Assembly (NCBI GenBank): GCA_964580995.1
Contig: CAZOMV010000004.1
Span: 34,893 to 98,892 of the forward strand
DNA from: JAKJEP01 sp964580995
GTDB taxonomy: Bacteria > Planctomycetota > Phycisphaerae > Sedimentisphaerales > SM23-30
DNA: 64,000 nucleotides
Direction of reading: 5' to 3'
Position numbers and translations under genes: made by a program. The notes below the pieces were generated by a model. It did not search any database, had not been told where the DNA came from, and saw nothing but the letters and a program-made list of their open reading frames with translations. Positions 54,552 through 63,623 of this stretch are shown piece after piece (the first letter of the stretch is position 1; every line of letters starts with the position of its first letter).

Positions 54552-54932
54552 ATGTGGACAAAATTAACAACATGGTTGGCTTTTAGCTTGGTTTGTACCA
54601 GTGTACTGCCGGGTGGTGCTGTATTATGTTTCGGGACCGACGGACATTGCGCTATTGAATCCTTATATGCCAAAGGTTGTTCCCAATCACAACCGGCCGG
54701 TGATCTGCCGGGTATAGGCTCCACGTCTGCCTGTTACGACCTGTCCATCCCGGATACGATAAACGGTCTTGTAGTTGCCAGAAAAACGATGGAGATCTCA
54801 GCTCCCTCGATGGTTTATCCTTTACCTTCTGTATCCATCGCGTTTTCCGGGTATTGGTTTAATGAACCGGTCCGCCAATGGAACCCAGGGGATCTTCACG
54901 CCTTTCGCGATTTGGTTATCCTGCTGAATTGA
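54552..54932 (+). CDS. Small exported Cys-containing protein leading a metal-efflux operon
   Basis: This 126-residue protein has an N-terminal signal (LTTWLAFSLVCTSVLPGGAVLC). Just after it comes LCFGTDGHCAIES, resembling small DGH-motif proteins found upstream of czc-type operons, and further Cys residues (KGCSQS, SACYDLS). A periplasmic metal-binding role is plausible from context. No ribosome-binding site is obvious at ATG 54552. The next gene starts 77 bases downstream. Confidence 0.6.
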   Translation: MWTKLTTWLAFSLVCTSVLPGGAVLCFGTDGHCAIESLYAKGCSQSQPAGDLPGIGSTSACYDLSIPDTINGLVVARKTMEISAPSMVYPLPSVSIAFSGYWFNEPVRQWNPGDLHAFRDLVILLN

Positions 54933-55009
54933 TAATTCCCGCCTTTTTTGTTTCCTCTTTTTAACTCTGCGCGCAGATCGTGTGCCTCCTCCAGAAAGGC
55001 AGGTTTTAT

Positions 55010-56431
55010 TTGAAAACATACTTCCTATTTCTACTGTTAATTTTTACCGTAACAACAGGCTGCACCGTTCAAACTCCTTGGCAAACGGAAATAGATCCTC
55101 AGTCGTCTGGTTCAGCCGCATCGCAGCCTCAAAATCCTGCGGAACCTCTTCCTGAGAACCTGAACGAAGAAAACGGCTTACAATCGGTAGGGGCACCGGT
55201 TGATGAACCAAACCGCATCCTGAGTCTGGGCGATGCCTTTGCCCGGATTCTGCTGCACAATCCCACGCTGGCAGCTTATTCGCAGGAAATCCGGGCCCAG
55301 GAGGCCCTGGCATTGCAAAGCAGCCTGCGGCCCAATCCGGAGTTGGAGACGGCGGTTGAGGATTTCGGCGGCTCAGGAGACGCTCGAGGATTTGACACCG
55401 CGGAAACCACGATCCAGATCAATCAGTTGATCCAACTGGCCGGGAAACGGAATAAACAAATCCGGCTGGCCGGTTTGGATACCGAACTGGCCCAGTGGGA
55501 TTATCAGGTAAAGCGGCTGGATCTCTTCGCGGAGGCCGCGAAAACCTATGTGGATGTTCTGGCGGCTCAGGAGCGGCTCGGCCTGGCCCGGGAGCTAAAC
55601 AAGCTGGCGCAGGAAGTGAAGAATACGGTGCAGGAACGGGTGAGCGCGGGGAAAGAATCACCCCCGGAAGCATTAAAAGCGGAGGTAAGCCTTTCCGCCA
55701 GCCAGGTCGAGCTGGAGAATGTCCGTCGCAGCCTGGATATATCCCGCACGAAACTGGCGGGTTTCTGGGGCAGTTTCCATCCGGATTTTCCCGGACTGAA
55801 AGGTGACATGTATCGTATCCGGCCGCATGGATCGTATGAGGATTTCGCCGCCCGCCTCGCGCAGAATCCCGATGTGGCCCGCTGGACCGCGGAACTGAAT
55901 CAGCGGCAGGCCGCCCTGGCCCTGGAGAAGGCCAGAACCGCACCGGATATCACGGTCTCCGCGGGGACCAAATATTATTCCGAGCCGGGCGACACCGCCT
56001 TTATCGTGGGAGTGGCCATCCCGCTGCCCCTGTTCGACCGGAATCAGGGCAATCTTAACGCTGCCCGTGCCCGTTTCAATAAAAGCCGCGAGCTGGCCAG
56101 GGAAAGCGATCTATCTGCAAGGACCAGCTTGGCGCAGGCTTATACCTCCATGCTGTCAGCCTACGATCTGTCAGTCAATCTGCGGGATACCATCATTCCC
56201 GCGGCCCAGCAGTCCTTTGCGGCGGCTCGGGAGGGCTATCAGCAGGGAAAGTTCGGCTACCTGGACCTGCTCGACGCCCAGCGTACCCTCTTCCAGGTGC
56301 GGCAGCAATACCTTGACATCCTGCTGCTCTACCACCAGAGCCATACCGATATCGAGCGGCTGGTGGGTGGAACACTCGATCTGGATACCACAACTATTAT
56401 GGAAAATAAACAGGAGATCAACCATGAATAA
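55010..56431 (+). CDS. TolC/CzcC-family outer membrane efflux protein
   Basis: The product has 473 residues from TTG 55010; GTG 54980 is the alternative. Starting at 55010 gives a neat lipoprotein signal (YFLFLLLIFTVTTGC). Two outer-membrane efflux repeats are visible: NPTLAAYSQEIRAQEALALQ at the start and a second half beginning NPDVARWTAELNQRQAALALEKA; KYYSEPGDTAFIVGVAIPLP is a typical beta-strand region. It forms the outer channel of the tripartite metal pump with the next two genes. Confidence 0.88.
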   Translation: MKTYFLFLLLIFTVTTGCTVQTPWQTEIDPQSSGSAASQPQNPAEPLPENLNEENGLQSVGAPVDEPNRILSLGDAFARILLHNPTLAAYSQEIRAQEALALQSSLRPNPELETAVEDFGGSGDARGFDTAETTIQINQLIQLAGKRNKQIRLAGLDTELAQWDYQVKRLDLFAEAAKTYVDVLAAQERLGLARELNKLAQEVKNTVQERVSAGKESPPEALKAEVSLSASQVELENVRRSLDISRTKLAGFWGSFHPDFPGLKGDMYRIRPHGSYEDFAARLAQNPDVARWTAELNQRQAALALEKARTAPDITVSAGTKYYSEPGDTAFIVGVAIPLPLFDRNQGNLNAARARFNKSRELARESDLSARTSLAQAYTSMLSAYDLSVNLRDTIIPAAQQSFAAAREGYQQGKFGYLDLLDAQRTLFQVRQQYLDILLLYHQSHTDIERLVGGTLDLDTTTIMENKQEINHE

Positions 56432-57704
56432 ACGTAATTTTTTAACTATCGGTGCGGTTCTGACGGTCTTTTTGGCAATTGGCGCCGCGGTATATTTTTC
56501 AGGCATATTTCCGGCAGGTGTGGCCAACGCCACAACCAGTTGTCCGGATTGCACGAGTGAAGAGTATGAGAATGAATCGGAAAATCATGCCGATCATGCC
56601 GAATCCACTGAGCCGGGCCATGAAACGGAGACGGACCCTCATGCTCACGAAGGCCACGTGGTATTGAGCGAGGCAGCCATCCGTCAGTTCGGCATTGAAG
56701 TAGCGCAGGCGGGTCCGGGAGAGATCGGCCTCTATACCACCCTGCCCGCGGAAATTGCGCTGAACGAAGATAAAAAAGCACATGTGGTCCCCCGCATTCC
56801 CGGCGTGGTTCATTCGGTCGCCAAAACCCTGGGGGACAAAGTCACAGCCGGGGAGGTGCTGGCGGTCCTCCATAGCCGGGAACTGGCCGATTACAAGGCG
56901 GCCTATCTGGCCGGCCGCGAAAAACTCGCCCTGGCCGAAACCATATATGAGCGGGAAAAAAACCTTTGGGAAAAGAAGATTACCGCCGAACAGGACTACC
57001 TGAAAGCCGCCGGCGAAGTGGCCGATGCCCGGATCTCGCTGCGCTCGGCGGAACAGAAACTCCATGCCATCGGCTTTTCGCAGGAATATCTGGATAATCT
57101 GCCCCGTGATCCGGAAGAATCGTATATCATCTATGAGATTATTGCCCCAATTGCAGGCACTATTGTTGAAAAACACATAACGCACGGCGAAGTGCTCCGG
57201 GAGGATTCCCAGCCGTTTGTGATCGCCGACCTGAACGACGTCTGGGTCAATGTCAATATTCACCAGAAAGACCTGCCCTATGTCAAACCCGGCCAGCAGG
57301 CCGTCCTGAAAACCGAACACGAGCGGGCAGAAGCGGTGGTCAGCTATGTCAGCCCGGTGGTAAATGAAAACACCCGGACGGCCCTGGCCCGCATCATTAT
57401 TCCGAACGATTCGGGACGCTGGCGGCCGGGCACATTTGCCATGGCCGACATTTGCATTGAAGAGGTGGACGGCAAAGTCGTTGTCCCCCGGGAAGCGGTC
57501 GTGACCCACGAAGAAATGTCCCTGGTGTTTGTTCCCGCCGAAGAGGGCTTTCTGCCCCAGCCGGTGGAACCGGGGCGAAGGAACGAGGAATGGGTGGAGA
57601 TCGTATCCGGCCTGGAACCGGGTCAAAACTATGTCGTCCGGGGGGCCTTCACCCTCAAATCGGAAATGACCAAGTCCACGGGAGACCCCTGCGGCGGACA
57701 TTAA
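56424..57704 (+). CDS. CzcB/CusB-family membrane fusion protein
   Basis: This 426-residue protein starts at ATG 56424, seven bases after CAGGAG and overlapping the end of the outer-membrane gene by eight bases. It has an N-terminal membrane segment (IGAVLTVFLAIGAAVYFSG), then a His/Glu-rich stretch (residues ~40-80, PDCTSEEYENESENH, then HAHEGH) likely to bind metal. Barrel-sandwich and hairpin domains (VVPRIPGVVHSV, KTLGDKVTAGEVLAVLHS) follow, with a C-terminal beta domain. It links the RND pump to the outer channel. Confidence 0.9.
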   Translation: MNKRNFLTIGAVLTVFLAIGAAVYFSGIFPAGVANATTSCPDCTSEEYENESENHADHAESTEPGHETETDPHAHEGHVVLSEAAIRQFGIEVAQAGPGEIGLYTTLPAEIALNEDKKAHVVPRIPGVVHSVAKTLGDKVTAGEVLAVLHSRELADYKAAYLAGREKLALAETIYEREKNLWEKKITAEQDYLKAAGEVADARISLRSAEQKLHAIGFSQEYLDNLPRDPEESYIIYEIIAPIAGTIVEKHITHGEVLREDSQPFVIADLNDVWVNVNIHQKDLPYVKPGQQAVLKTEHERAEAVVSYVSPVVNENTRTALARIIIPNDSGRWRPGTFAMADICIEEVDGKVVVPREAVVTHEEMSLVFVPAEEGFLPQPVEPGRRNEEWVEIVSGLEPGQNYVVRGAFTLKSEMTKSTGDPCGGH

Positions 57705-57728
57705 ACAGACTTTTGCATCGAGGTTAAG

Positions 57729-60700
57729 ATGTTAGAAAAATTGATGGGCCTGGCCCTGAATAACAGACTCTTGGTTGTGATCCTTTGCATCACCATTATC
57801 GGCCTGGGCACTCTGGCTTTCCGGACTCTGCCGATCGACGCCTTTCCGGATGTCACCAATGTGCAGGTGGAGATTGTTTGCAATGCCCCCGGCCTTTCCC
57901 CGCTGGAGATCGAAAAATTTGTCACTTACCCCATCGAAATGGCCATGCGCGGCATTCCGGGGCTGGATGACATGCGTTCCATCACCAAGTACGGCTTGTC
58001 CGTGGTAACGCTGGTTTTCCAGGACGCTGTCGATATCTACTTTGCCCGCCAACTGGTGTTTGAACGGCTTACGAGTGTTAAGGAATCCCTGCCCGCCGGC
58101 GTGGATTGTGAAATGGGGCCTGTCGCCACGGCCATGGGGGAAATCTACCAATATACGCTGGAGGGGCCGGAACCGGCCGATCCGGCGGAAAAAGTCGGAT
58201 ATTTCACCGAGCTGAGAACCCTGCAGGACTGGGTGATCGCCCCCATCCTCAAGGGGATACCCGGCGTGAATGAGATTAACTCGTTTGGCGGCTATATCCA
58301 GCAATTCCAGGTCACATTACATCCTGAAAAACTTTTGACCTACAGGCTTTCCATTCAGGATGTTTTCGAGGCCATCGAACAGAATAACCAGAACGCCGGC
58401 GGCAACATCATCGAAACACCAACCGAGCAGTACGTAATCCGCGGCATCGGCCTCATCCAGAATATGGCCGACATCGGCAATGTCGTCCTGAAATCCCAGG
58501 ACGGCGTGCCCGTCTATATCCGGGATGTTGCCCAGGTGGAATCCTCACACGCCCTGCGGCAGGGCCTGGCCTTGAAGGACGGCAAAGGCGAAACGGTAGG
58601 CGGCGTGGTGATGCTGCTCAAGGGGGAAAACAGCCGCACGGTAGTCGAACGGGTGAAAGCCAAAGTGACGGAAATCAATGCCTCCACCGTGCTGCCGGAC
58701 GGCATTCAAATCAAATCCTTCTACGATCGCTCCGAAATCGTCGGCAAAAGCATTCATACCGTCATCAAGACCCTGGCCGAAGGGGCAATCTTAGTGGTCG
58801 TGGTGTTTTACCTGATCCTGCGCAGCGTACGGGGCGCGATTATTGTGCTCCTGACCCTGCCCCTGTCCATGCTGCTGACCTTCCTGGTCATGAAGCAGGC
58901 CGGTTTGCATGCCAATCTGATGTCCCTGGGAGGATTGGCCATTTCCATCGGCATGATCATTGACGCCGCCATTATCCAGGTGGAGAATGTGCAGCGGCAC
59001 CTCAGCCATCAGCCGGATAAAAGCCAAAAGCTGGCCGTCGTTCTCCGGGCGGTGGTGGAAGTCCGAAAACCCAGCATCTTCGGCGAACTGATTATCGCCC
59101 TGACCTTCCTGCCGATCATTACCCTGCAGGGCATGGAAGGCAAGATGTTTGCCCCGCTGGCCTACACTGTGGCCATCGCCATTTTCGCCTCGCTGTTCCT
59201 TTCCATTTTTGTCGTCCCGGTACTCTGTTCCTTCTTCCTGAAATCAGGGCCGGAAAAGGAAAGCCTGCTGATGAGAATGATTCGGTGGCTGTACCTGCCC
59301 CTGCTGCGCTGGTCCCTGCATTGGCGCAACGCGGTCATGGCCGTCTCCGCGCTCGTCCTGGCCCTGGCTGCCGCCAGCACCCCCTATCTGGGAAAGGAGT
59401 TTATCCCCATCATGGACGAGGGCGCCTTCGACATGGACATCCAGCTTCCGCCCGGCACCTCCCTGCCGCGCTCGGCCTTGATCGCCGAAATGGTGCAAAA
59501 ACGCCTGATGCAGTTTGAGGAACTGGAAACCATTATCGGGAAAACCGGCCAGACGGGCATTGCCATCGAGGCCCGCGGCGTGGAAAAAACCGGATTTGTC
59601 GGCTCTCTGAAACCTCGCTCCCAGTGGAAGAACGCCGCCACCCGCGACGAACTGTACGAGAAAATGAGAGAGGCCATTGAAGATATTCCCGGCATCGCCT
59701 ACGGTTTCAGCCAGCCCATTCAGTGCCGCATCGATGAACTGGTCGCGGGAACCAAGGCCCAGATTATCGTAAAGCTCTTTGGAACCGATGCGGAAATTCT
59801 CAAACAAAAGTCCGGCGAAATCGCCTCCGTACTAACCGGCATCCGGGGTACCGCCGATCTGGTCACGGAAGTGATAGCCGGCCAGCCATATGTGTCCATC
59901 CGAATTGACCGCGGTAAAATCGCCCGCTATGGTCTCAATGTCAGTGATGTGCTCAATGTCATCGAAATCGTCCTGGGCGGAAAACCCGCCGCCCAGATTT
60001 ACCAGGAAGACCGAATATTCGATCTGGTTCTGAGATTCCCGGACCTCGTCCGCCGTTCCGTCCAGTCGCTGGGCGAAATCCTGGTTGATACCGGACAGGG
60101 CTTCAGCCTGCCCCTGAGCCAACTGGCGGATATCGCCATGGAGGAAGGTCCCGTCCAGATCAGCCGCGAAAATGCCCGGCGCCGGATGGCCATTGAAGTG
60201 AATATTCAGGGCCGGGACATCGGCGGCTATGTGGCCGAAGCGCAAAAACGGATCCGGGAAAACGTCACCCTGCCCAGCGGTTATTATATCGAATGGGGCG
60301 GCCAGTTTCAAAATCAGATTCAGGCCATGCGGCGGTTATCCATCATTACCCCCGTCGTGATCGGGGCCATCCTCCTGCTGCTGTTTATCACCTTCCAGTC
60401 GCTGCGCCTGGCCATCCTGGTCCTGCTGACTTTGCCGTTCGCTCTGGTAGGCGGCATTGGGATCCTTCATCTGACGGGTATGTATCTATCCGTACCGGCC
60501 TCCGTCGGTTTTATCGTACTCTTTGGCGTGGCCGTACTCAACGGGATGGTTCTGATATCCTATATCATCCAACTGCGCCAGTCCGGCATGAATGTCGAGG
60601 AAGCCGTGCTGGCTGCCTGCCGGGCCAGATTGCGCCCGATCCTGATGACCGCCTCCATCACCGTCTTCAGCCTGATCCCCATGATCCTGGCGACCGGCCC

Positions 60701-60848
60701 CGGCTCGGAAGTGCAGAAACCGCTGGCCCTGGTGGTCGTCGGCGGACTGGTCACCTCCACCCTGGCTACCCTGCTGGTGCTGCCGGCCATCTACAGCCGC
60801 TTCGAGCGCAAACAAAATCAAAACCTTACTGCCGCTCCGCGGCAATAG
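57729..60848 (+). CDS. CzcA/CusA-family heavy-metal RND efflux pump
   Basis: This 1039-residue protein has the usual length and 12 membrane segments in two halves. The N-terminus LPIDAFPDVTNVQVEI and YPIEMAMRGIPGLDDMRSITKYGLS are typical of heavy-metal RND proteins. The fourth-helix signature reads IGMIIDAAIIQVEN, where DGA is the commoner form. Proton-driven export of a divalent or monovalent metal is the known family role; the ion cannot be decided. It ends the operon; a MITE-like element lies immediately downstream. Confidence 0.93.
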   Translation: MLEKLMGLALNNRLLVVILCITIIGLGTLAFRTLPIDAFPDVTNVQVEIVCNAPGLSPLEIEKFVTYPIEMAMRGIPGLDDMRSITKYGLSVVTLVFQDAVDIYFARQLVFERLTSVKESLPAGVDCEMGPVATAMGEIYQYTLEGPEPADPAEKVGYFTELRTLQDWVIAPILKGIPGVNEINSFGGYIQQFQVTLHPEKLLTYRLSIQDVFEAIEQNNQNAGGNIIETPTEQYVIRGIGLIQNMADIGNVVLKSQDGVPVYIRDVAQVESSHALRQGLALKDGKGETVGGVVMLLKGENSRTVVERVKAKVTEINASTVLPDGIQIKSFYDRSEIVGKSIHTVIKTLAEGAILVVVVFYLILRSVRGAIIVLLTLPLSMLLTFLVMKQAGLHANLMSLGGLAISIGMIIDAAIIQVENVQRHLSHQPDKSQKLAVVLRAVVEVRKPSIFGELIIALTFLPIITLQGMEGKMFAPLAYTVAIAIFASLFLSIFVVPVLCSFFLKSGPEKESLLMRMIRWLYLPLLRWSLHWRNAVMAVSALVLALAAASTPYLGKEFIPIMDEGAFDMDIQLPPGTSLPRSALIAEMVQKRLMQFEELETIIGKTGQTGIAIEARGVEKTGFVGSLKPRSQWKNAATRDELYEKMREAIEDIPGIAYGFSQPIQCRIDELVAGTKAQIIVKLFGTDAEILKQKSGEIASVLTGIRGTADLVTEVIAGQPYVSIRIDRGKIARYGLNVSDVLNVIEIVLGGKPAAQIYQEDRIFDLVLRFPDLVRRSVQSLGEILVDTGQGFSLPLSQLADIAMEEGPVQISRENARRRMAIEVNIQGRDIGGYVAEAQKRIRENVTLPSGYYIEWGGQFQNQIQAMRRLSIITPVVIGAILLLLFITFQSLRLAILVLLTLPFALVGGIGILHLTGMYLSVPASVGFIVLFGVAVLNGMVLISYIIQLRQSGMNVEEAVLAACRARLRPILMTASITVFSLIPMILATGPGSEVQKPLALVVVGGLVTSTLATLLVLPAIYSRFERKQNQNLTAAPRQ

Positions 60849-60853
60849 GGATC

Positions 60854-61000
60854 TAGCCTGCATATCTCACGAGATTTTGACAAATATATTGATAACTACA
60901 TGGTTTAGTTTGTCTTATATGCTATTTATCGCTTTGCCAAGTTCGACCGTCAGTTTTCAGCGCCGCTGAAAATCGACAGTCTGTGAGATATGCGGGTTAG
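60854..61000. mobile_element. MITE-like element with terminal inverted repeats
   Basis: TAGCCTGCATATCTCAC (60854-60870) is inversely repeated, with two mismatches, as GTGAGATATGCGGGTTA (60983-60999). The ~147-base interior holds a perfect stem TTTTCAGCG-C-CGCTGAAAA (60954-60972) and no gene. It looks like a non-autonomous insertion sequence remnant; target duplications are not clear. Confidence 0.6.
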
Positions 61001-61109
61001 CTCCCCAACAAGCTTTCCCGCTACGAAACAGCTTCCGTAGGTTATACGCTGTGCAAATTAAAACCCCTCCCCTTCGCACATCTCCAGGCCCCGGCCATTA
61101 ATCCATCTT

Positions 61110-61403
61110 CTATTCCTCCGCTCTCATACCATATCCCAAATACCGGACCGTTGCACCCTCCCCGGTGGTCCTGGTCTCTACGGAACCGTTATCGTCATAC
61201 GTATAGGTAATGACCTGGCCGCCCTTGCCCCAGCTATTCGTGCAAAGCTGGCTATATTGCACATCCGTCTGCGCCAATTGCACCAGCCCTTCCGGACTGA
61301 GCAGCATCACCAACGCCAGGAACAGATAGATGCCCCGCTGCGAAATACGCACTTTCGCCAGGGCCGACTGGCGATGACGACAAAAAATAATGTCTGCCCC
61401 CAT
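61110..61403 (-). pseudogene. RHS core fragment with one helix of the hydrophobic hairpin
   Basis: The 97-codon stretch keeps the second helix of the hairpin (RGIYLFLALVMLLSPEG, LVQLAQTDVQYSQL) and the YD repeat that follows it (ITYTYDDNGSVETRTT), then ends. It aligns with 15940-16130 in cassette 2. It lies behind the membrane protein gene at 61515, so the order tip, partner gene, resumed core is the same as on the left array. Confidence 0.75.
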
Positions 61404-61514
61404 TTATACCCCACTGCGTATAATATTTACTTGAGAAGGAGCATATGCTATAAACTATTTACCTAGAAAAAGGGGAGAATATTTTTCTTCCCACTTTTTT
61501 ATGCAAAATTATTT

Positions 61515-62021
61515 TTATTCCTTTGGTACGAATTTTCTATTCTGCCAATTGTATTGTTCTTTGGCTTTGGTTAACCACTCCTGCCACTGTTGTTTCTGCT
61601 TGGCACGGATTTCCTGAGAGGCATACGGATCAAGTGATAGTGAATCTGCGGTTGTACCACTGGTTCGTTGGCGAATAACATGGCACATTTGTTTGCGTAT
61701 TTGATAATTTATCTTATCCATTTCAGGAAGATCAAGTAAATCAATCAAAGCTTCTAAAGCAAGTAAATCATCCATTTCTTCCAATCTAAGCAATGCCTTA
61801 CGTGATAGTTTTATATCTTTATAGACAGTTTCTTTGAAAAGACTTACTGCTCGGTATATATCCCCCTCAGATCTCGCCCTTTTTGCATTCCAGTAGGATC
61901 CTTTCTGATATCCATAAAACAACCAAAAAACAAGTATAATCAAAAAGAAACCAAAACCAATCGTAAACCATTTGAGAACTTGGCTTTTCAGAAAGTATAT
62001 TATTTGTTCTGCTAATGCCAT
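61515..62021 (-). CDS. Single-helix membrane protein, candidate immunity for the Gly-rich RHS tip
   Basis: The product has 168 residues with one strong N-terminal membrane segment (WFTIGFGFFLIILVFWLFYG) and a helical, charged C-terminal domain. It starts at ATG 62021, 46 bases past the RHS tip stop, with RHS core DNA resuming about 110 bases after its own stop. No family is recognised; the immunity role is inferred from position. Confidence 0.55.
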   Translation of the reverse strand: MALAEQIIYFLKSQVLKWFTIGFGFFLIILVFWLFYGYQKGSYWNAKRARSEGDIYRAVSLFKETVYKDIKLSRKALLRLEEMDDLLALEALIDLLDLPEMDKINYQIRKQMCHVIRQRTSGTTADSLSLDPYASQEIRAKQKQQWQEWLTKAKEQYNWQNRKFVPKE

Positions 62022-62067
62022 TGTTAATTCCTTTTAACTCTGCTTTGTTATAATATTATACTATGTT

Positions 62068-63063
62068 TTAGAGGTCTGCTATACCCCAATCTTTCATATT
62101 TCTTGGTAGAAACAATGAAATACCGACAGTTGTTAAACCTGTTGGTTTCGTCGCAAAGCTAAGCGTCATTCCGCCGCCAACTGATACTACACCTGTAAAA
62201 CCTTCTGATAAGGTAAAACTAAAGAAAGCTTCACCATAGACACCAACATTTACACCCTGAATAGTACCACCGCCACCAACTGACAAGCCAACTACATCAC
62301 CCGCATAAGGAGCATTCATCACAATTCCGTTTCCACCCATTAGCCCAGCCTCAAAACTTCCTTGCTTGAATTCAGCGCCAATATTTTGACTAAAATTTCT
62401 AAATCCGTTAAGTATAATATTAACAACTTTAAGGCCGTTGTCAAGCGGATTCTGATTCCAATTCGCTTTAATAGCATCTGCTAGGTCTGACTTATGCTCT
62501 AAAAGATATTTTACTCCATCTTTCACTTTAGAGACGGGAAATACTAGTCCACAAGCAATGAACGCTCCGACTATAGCCTTACCGGTACTTGTCCCTCGAG
62601 CTGTCATTAGACTATATATGCCTCCTATTGGTCCAAATCCCAATGCAAGACCAGCCGTCGATGTAATCCACCTACCAGAAGGTTCATAATGGTTCTTGCT
62701 TATCATGTCCGCAGTAGCAAAACTTGCTAAATTATAAAGGGCATTAGCACCCATATAGAGACAGGATATAAGAATTGCATGTGTCGTTATAGCGTTTAAT
62801 AGTCCTCCGATATTGAATTCAAACATCCCACTCGGGTCAATGGCATTGACCGGATTAGCGTGGCAGTAGAGGTATTTGTGGAGAGATTGCGGATCAGAAT
62901 AGTTGCCAGCAAAGGGATCAAGCTGATTGAAGCGGCCATTGGAGGGATTGTAATACCGGGCGCGGAGGTAGTACTGCTGGAGGTTGGCGTCGTACTGTTC
63001 GCCGGTGTATAACAAATTTGTCGCGGCGGGAGAGGCGTCGGTCGGGTTGCCGCCGAGCATCAT
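62068..63063 (-). CDS. Orphan RHS C-terminus with Gly-rich tip
   Basis: RHS similarity begins near 63130 (IRQLANSTGAITDCYSYDAYG) without a start; the ATG at 63063 is internal to the core and has no ribosome-binding site. The core signature RARYYNPSNGRFNQLDP is complete, with DPSG at 62827-62838. The 252-residue tip starts with hydrophobic segments (AITTHAILISCLYMGANAL, AGLALGFGPIGGIYSL) and ends in a Gly-rich, beta-strand-like domain (VVGLSVGGGGTIQG, GVVSVGGGMTLSF). No toxin family is recognised; membrane insertion is one guess. Confidence 0.75.
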   Translation of the reverse strand: MMLGGNPTDASPAATNLLYTGEQYDANLQQYYLRARYYNPSNGRFNQLDPFAGNYSDPQSLHKYLYCHANPVNAIDPSGMFEFNIGGLLNAITTHAILISCLYMGANALYNLASFATADMISKNHYEPSGRWITSTAGLALGFGPIGGIYSLMTARGTSTGKAIVGAFIACGLVFPVSKVKDGVKYLLEHKSDLADAIKANWNQNPLDNGLKVVNIILNGFRNFSQNIGAEFKQGSFEAGLMGGNGIVMNAPYAGDVVGLSVGGGGTIQGVNVGVYGEAFFSFTLSEGFTGVVSVGGGMTLSFATKPTGLTTVGISLFLPRNMKDWGIADL

Positions 63064-63202
63064 ACCATAGGCGTCGTAGGAGTAGCAGTCGGTGATCGCA
63101 CCGGTAGAATTGGCTAGCTGGCGGATTGAACCCTACGAATTATTTACTTGGGAAAGAGCCGATTGCTATCATTCACAATGTCCCATTTTATTCCCTTATC
63201 TC

Positions 63203-63589
63203 TCATAACGGTTCAAAACCCCATCCATTTTCTGTGGGGCATACACCCATAAAAAACCAACTTGCTAAAAGTTCCAATCTCTGATAGGCTTTCTCATAAT
63301 ATTCCTGTGGATATTCTCGTGGGAAATTAGGATGTTGGGCCCATGGTTTGACAGATTTTCCAAAATACCAAAAACCTTGTGCAAGCCATCTCTCTACCTT
63401 ATATGTAAAAAATTCATTGTCATGATGTCCTTCATATTCTTCACAGCATATCTGCATCACACAAACAAGTCGTGAAAAAGCTTCTTTATCCCATTCCAGA
63501 TGACATCTCATTTTACTAAAAAAGCTCCCACTTTCTGCTATAAACTCAGATTTCAATATTTTCAGATAATTTTTTTTATTGATATTCAT
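63203..63589 (-). CDS. Immunity-like small protein of a cassette beyond the window edge
   Basis: This 128-residue soluble protein contains FFSKMRCHLEWDKEAFSRLV, CCEEYEGHHDNEF and WLAQGFWYFGKS, typical in style of small RHS-associated immunity proteins, though I name no family. The start is taken at ATG 63589; frames extended to 63625 run into the REP-like motif AATTAAAGGGGTC. In minus-strand order it precedes the truncated RHS piece at 63130, so it probably protects against a tip encoded further right. Confidence 0.6.
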   Translation of the reverse strand: MNINKKNYLKILKSEFIAESGSFFSKMRCHLEWDKEAFSRLVCVMQICCEEYEGHHDNEFFTYKVERWLAQGFWYFGKSVKPWAQHPNFPREYPQEYYEKAYQRLELLASWFFMGVCPTENGWGFEPL

Positions 63590-63623
63590 GTATTTGGTTC
63601 TCATCAGTAAAATTAAAGGGGTC

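Noticed and set aside
56499..57701. 400-codon minus-strand frame
   Set aside because: Antisense to the membrane fusion protein gene; low-complexity composition.
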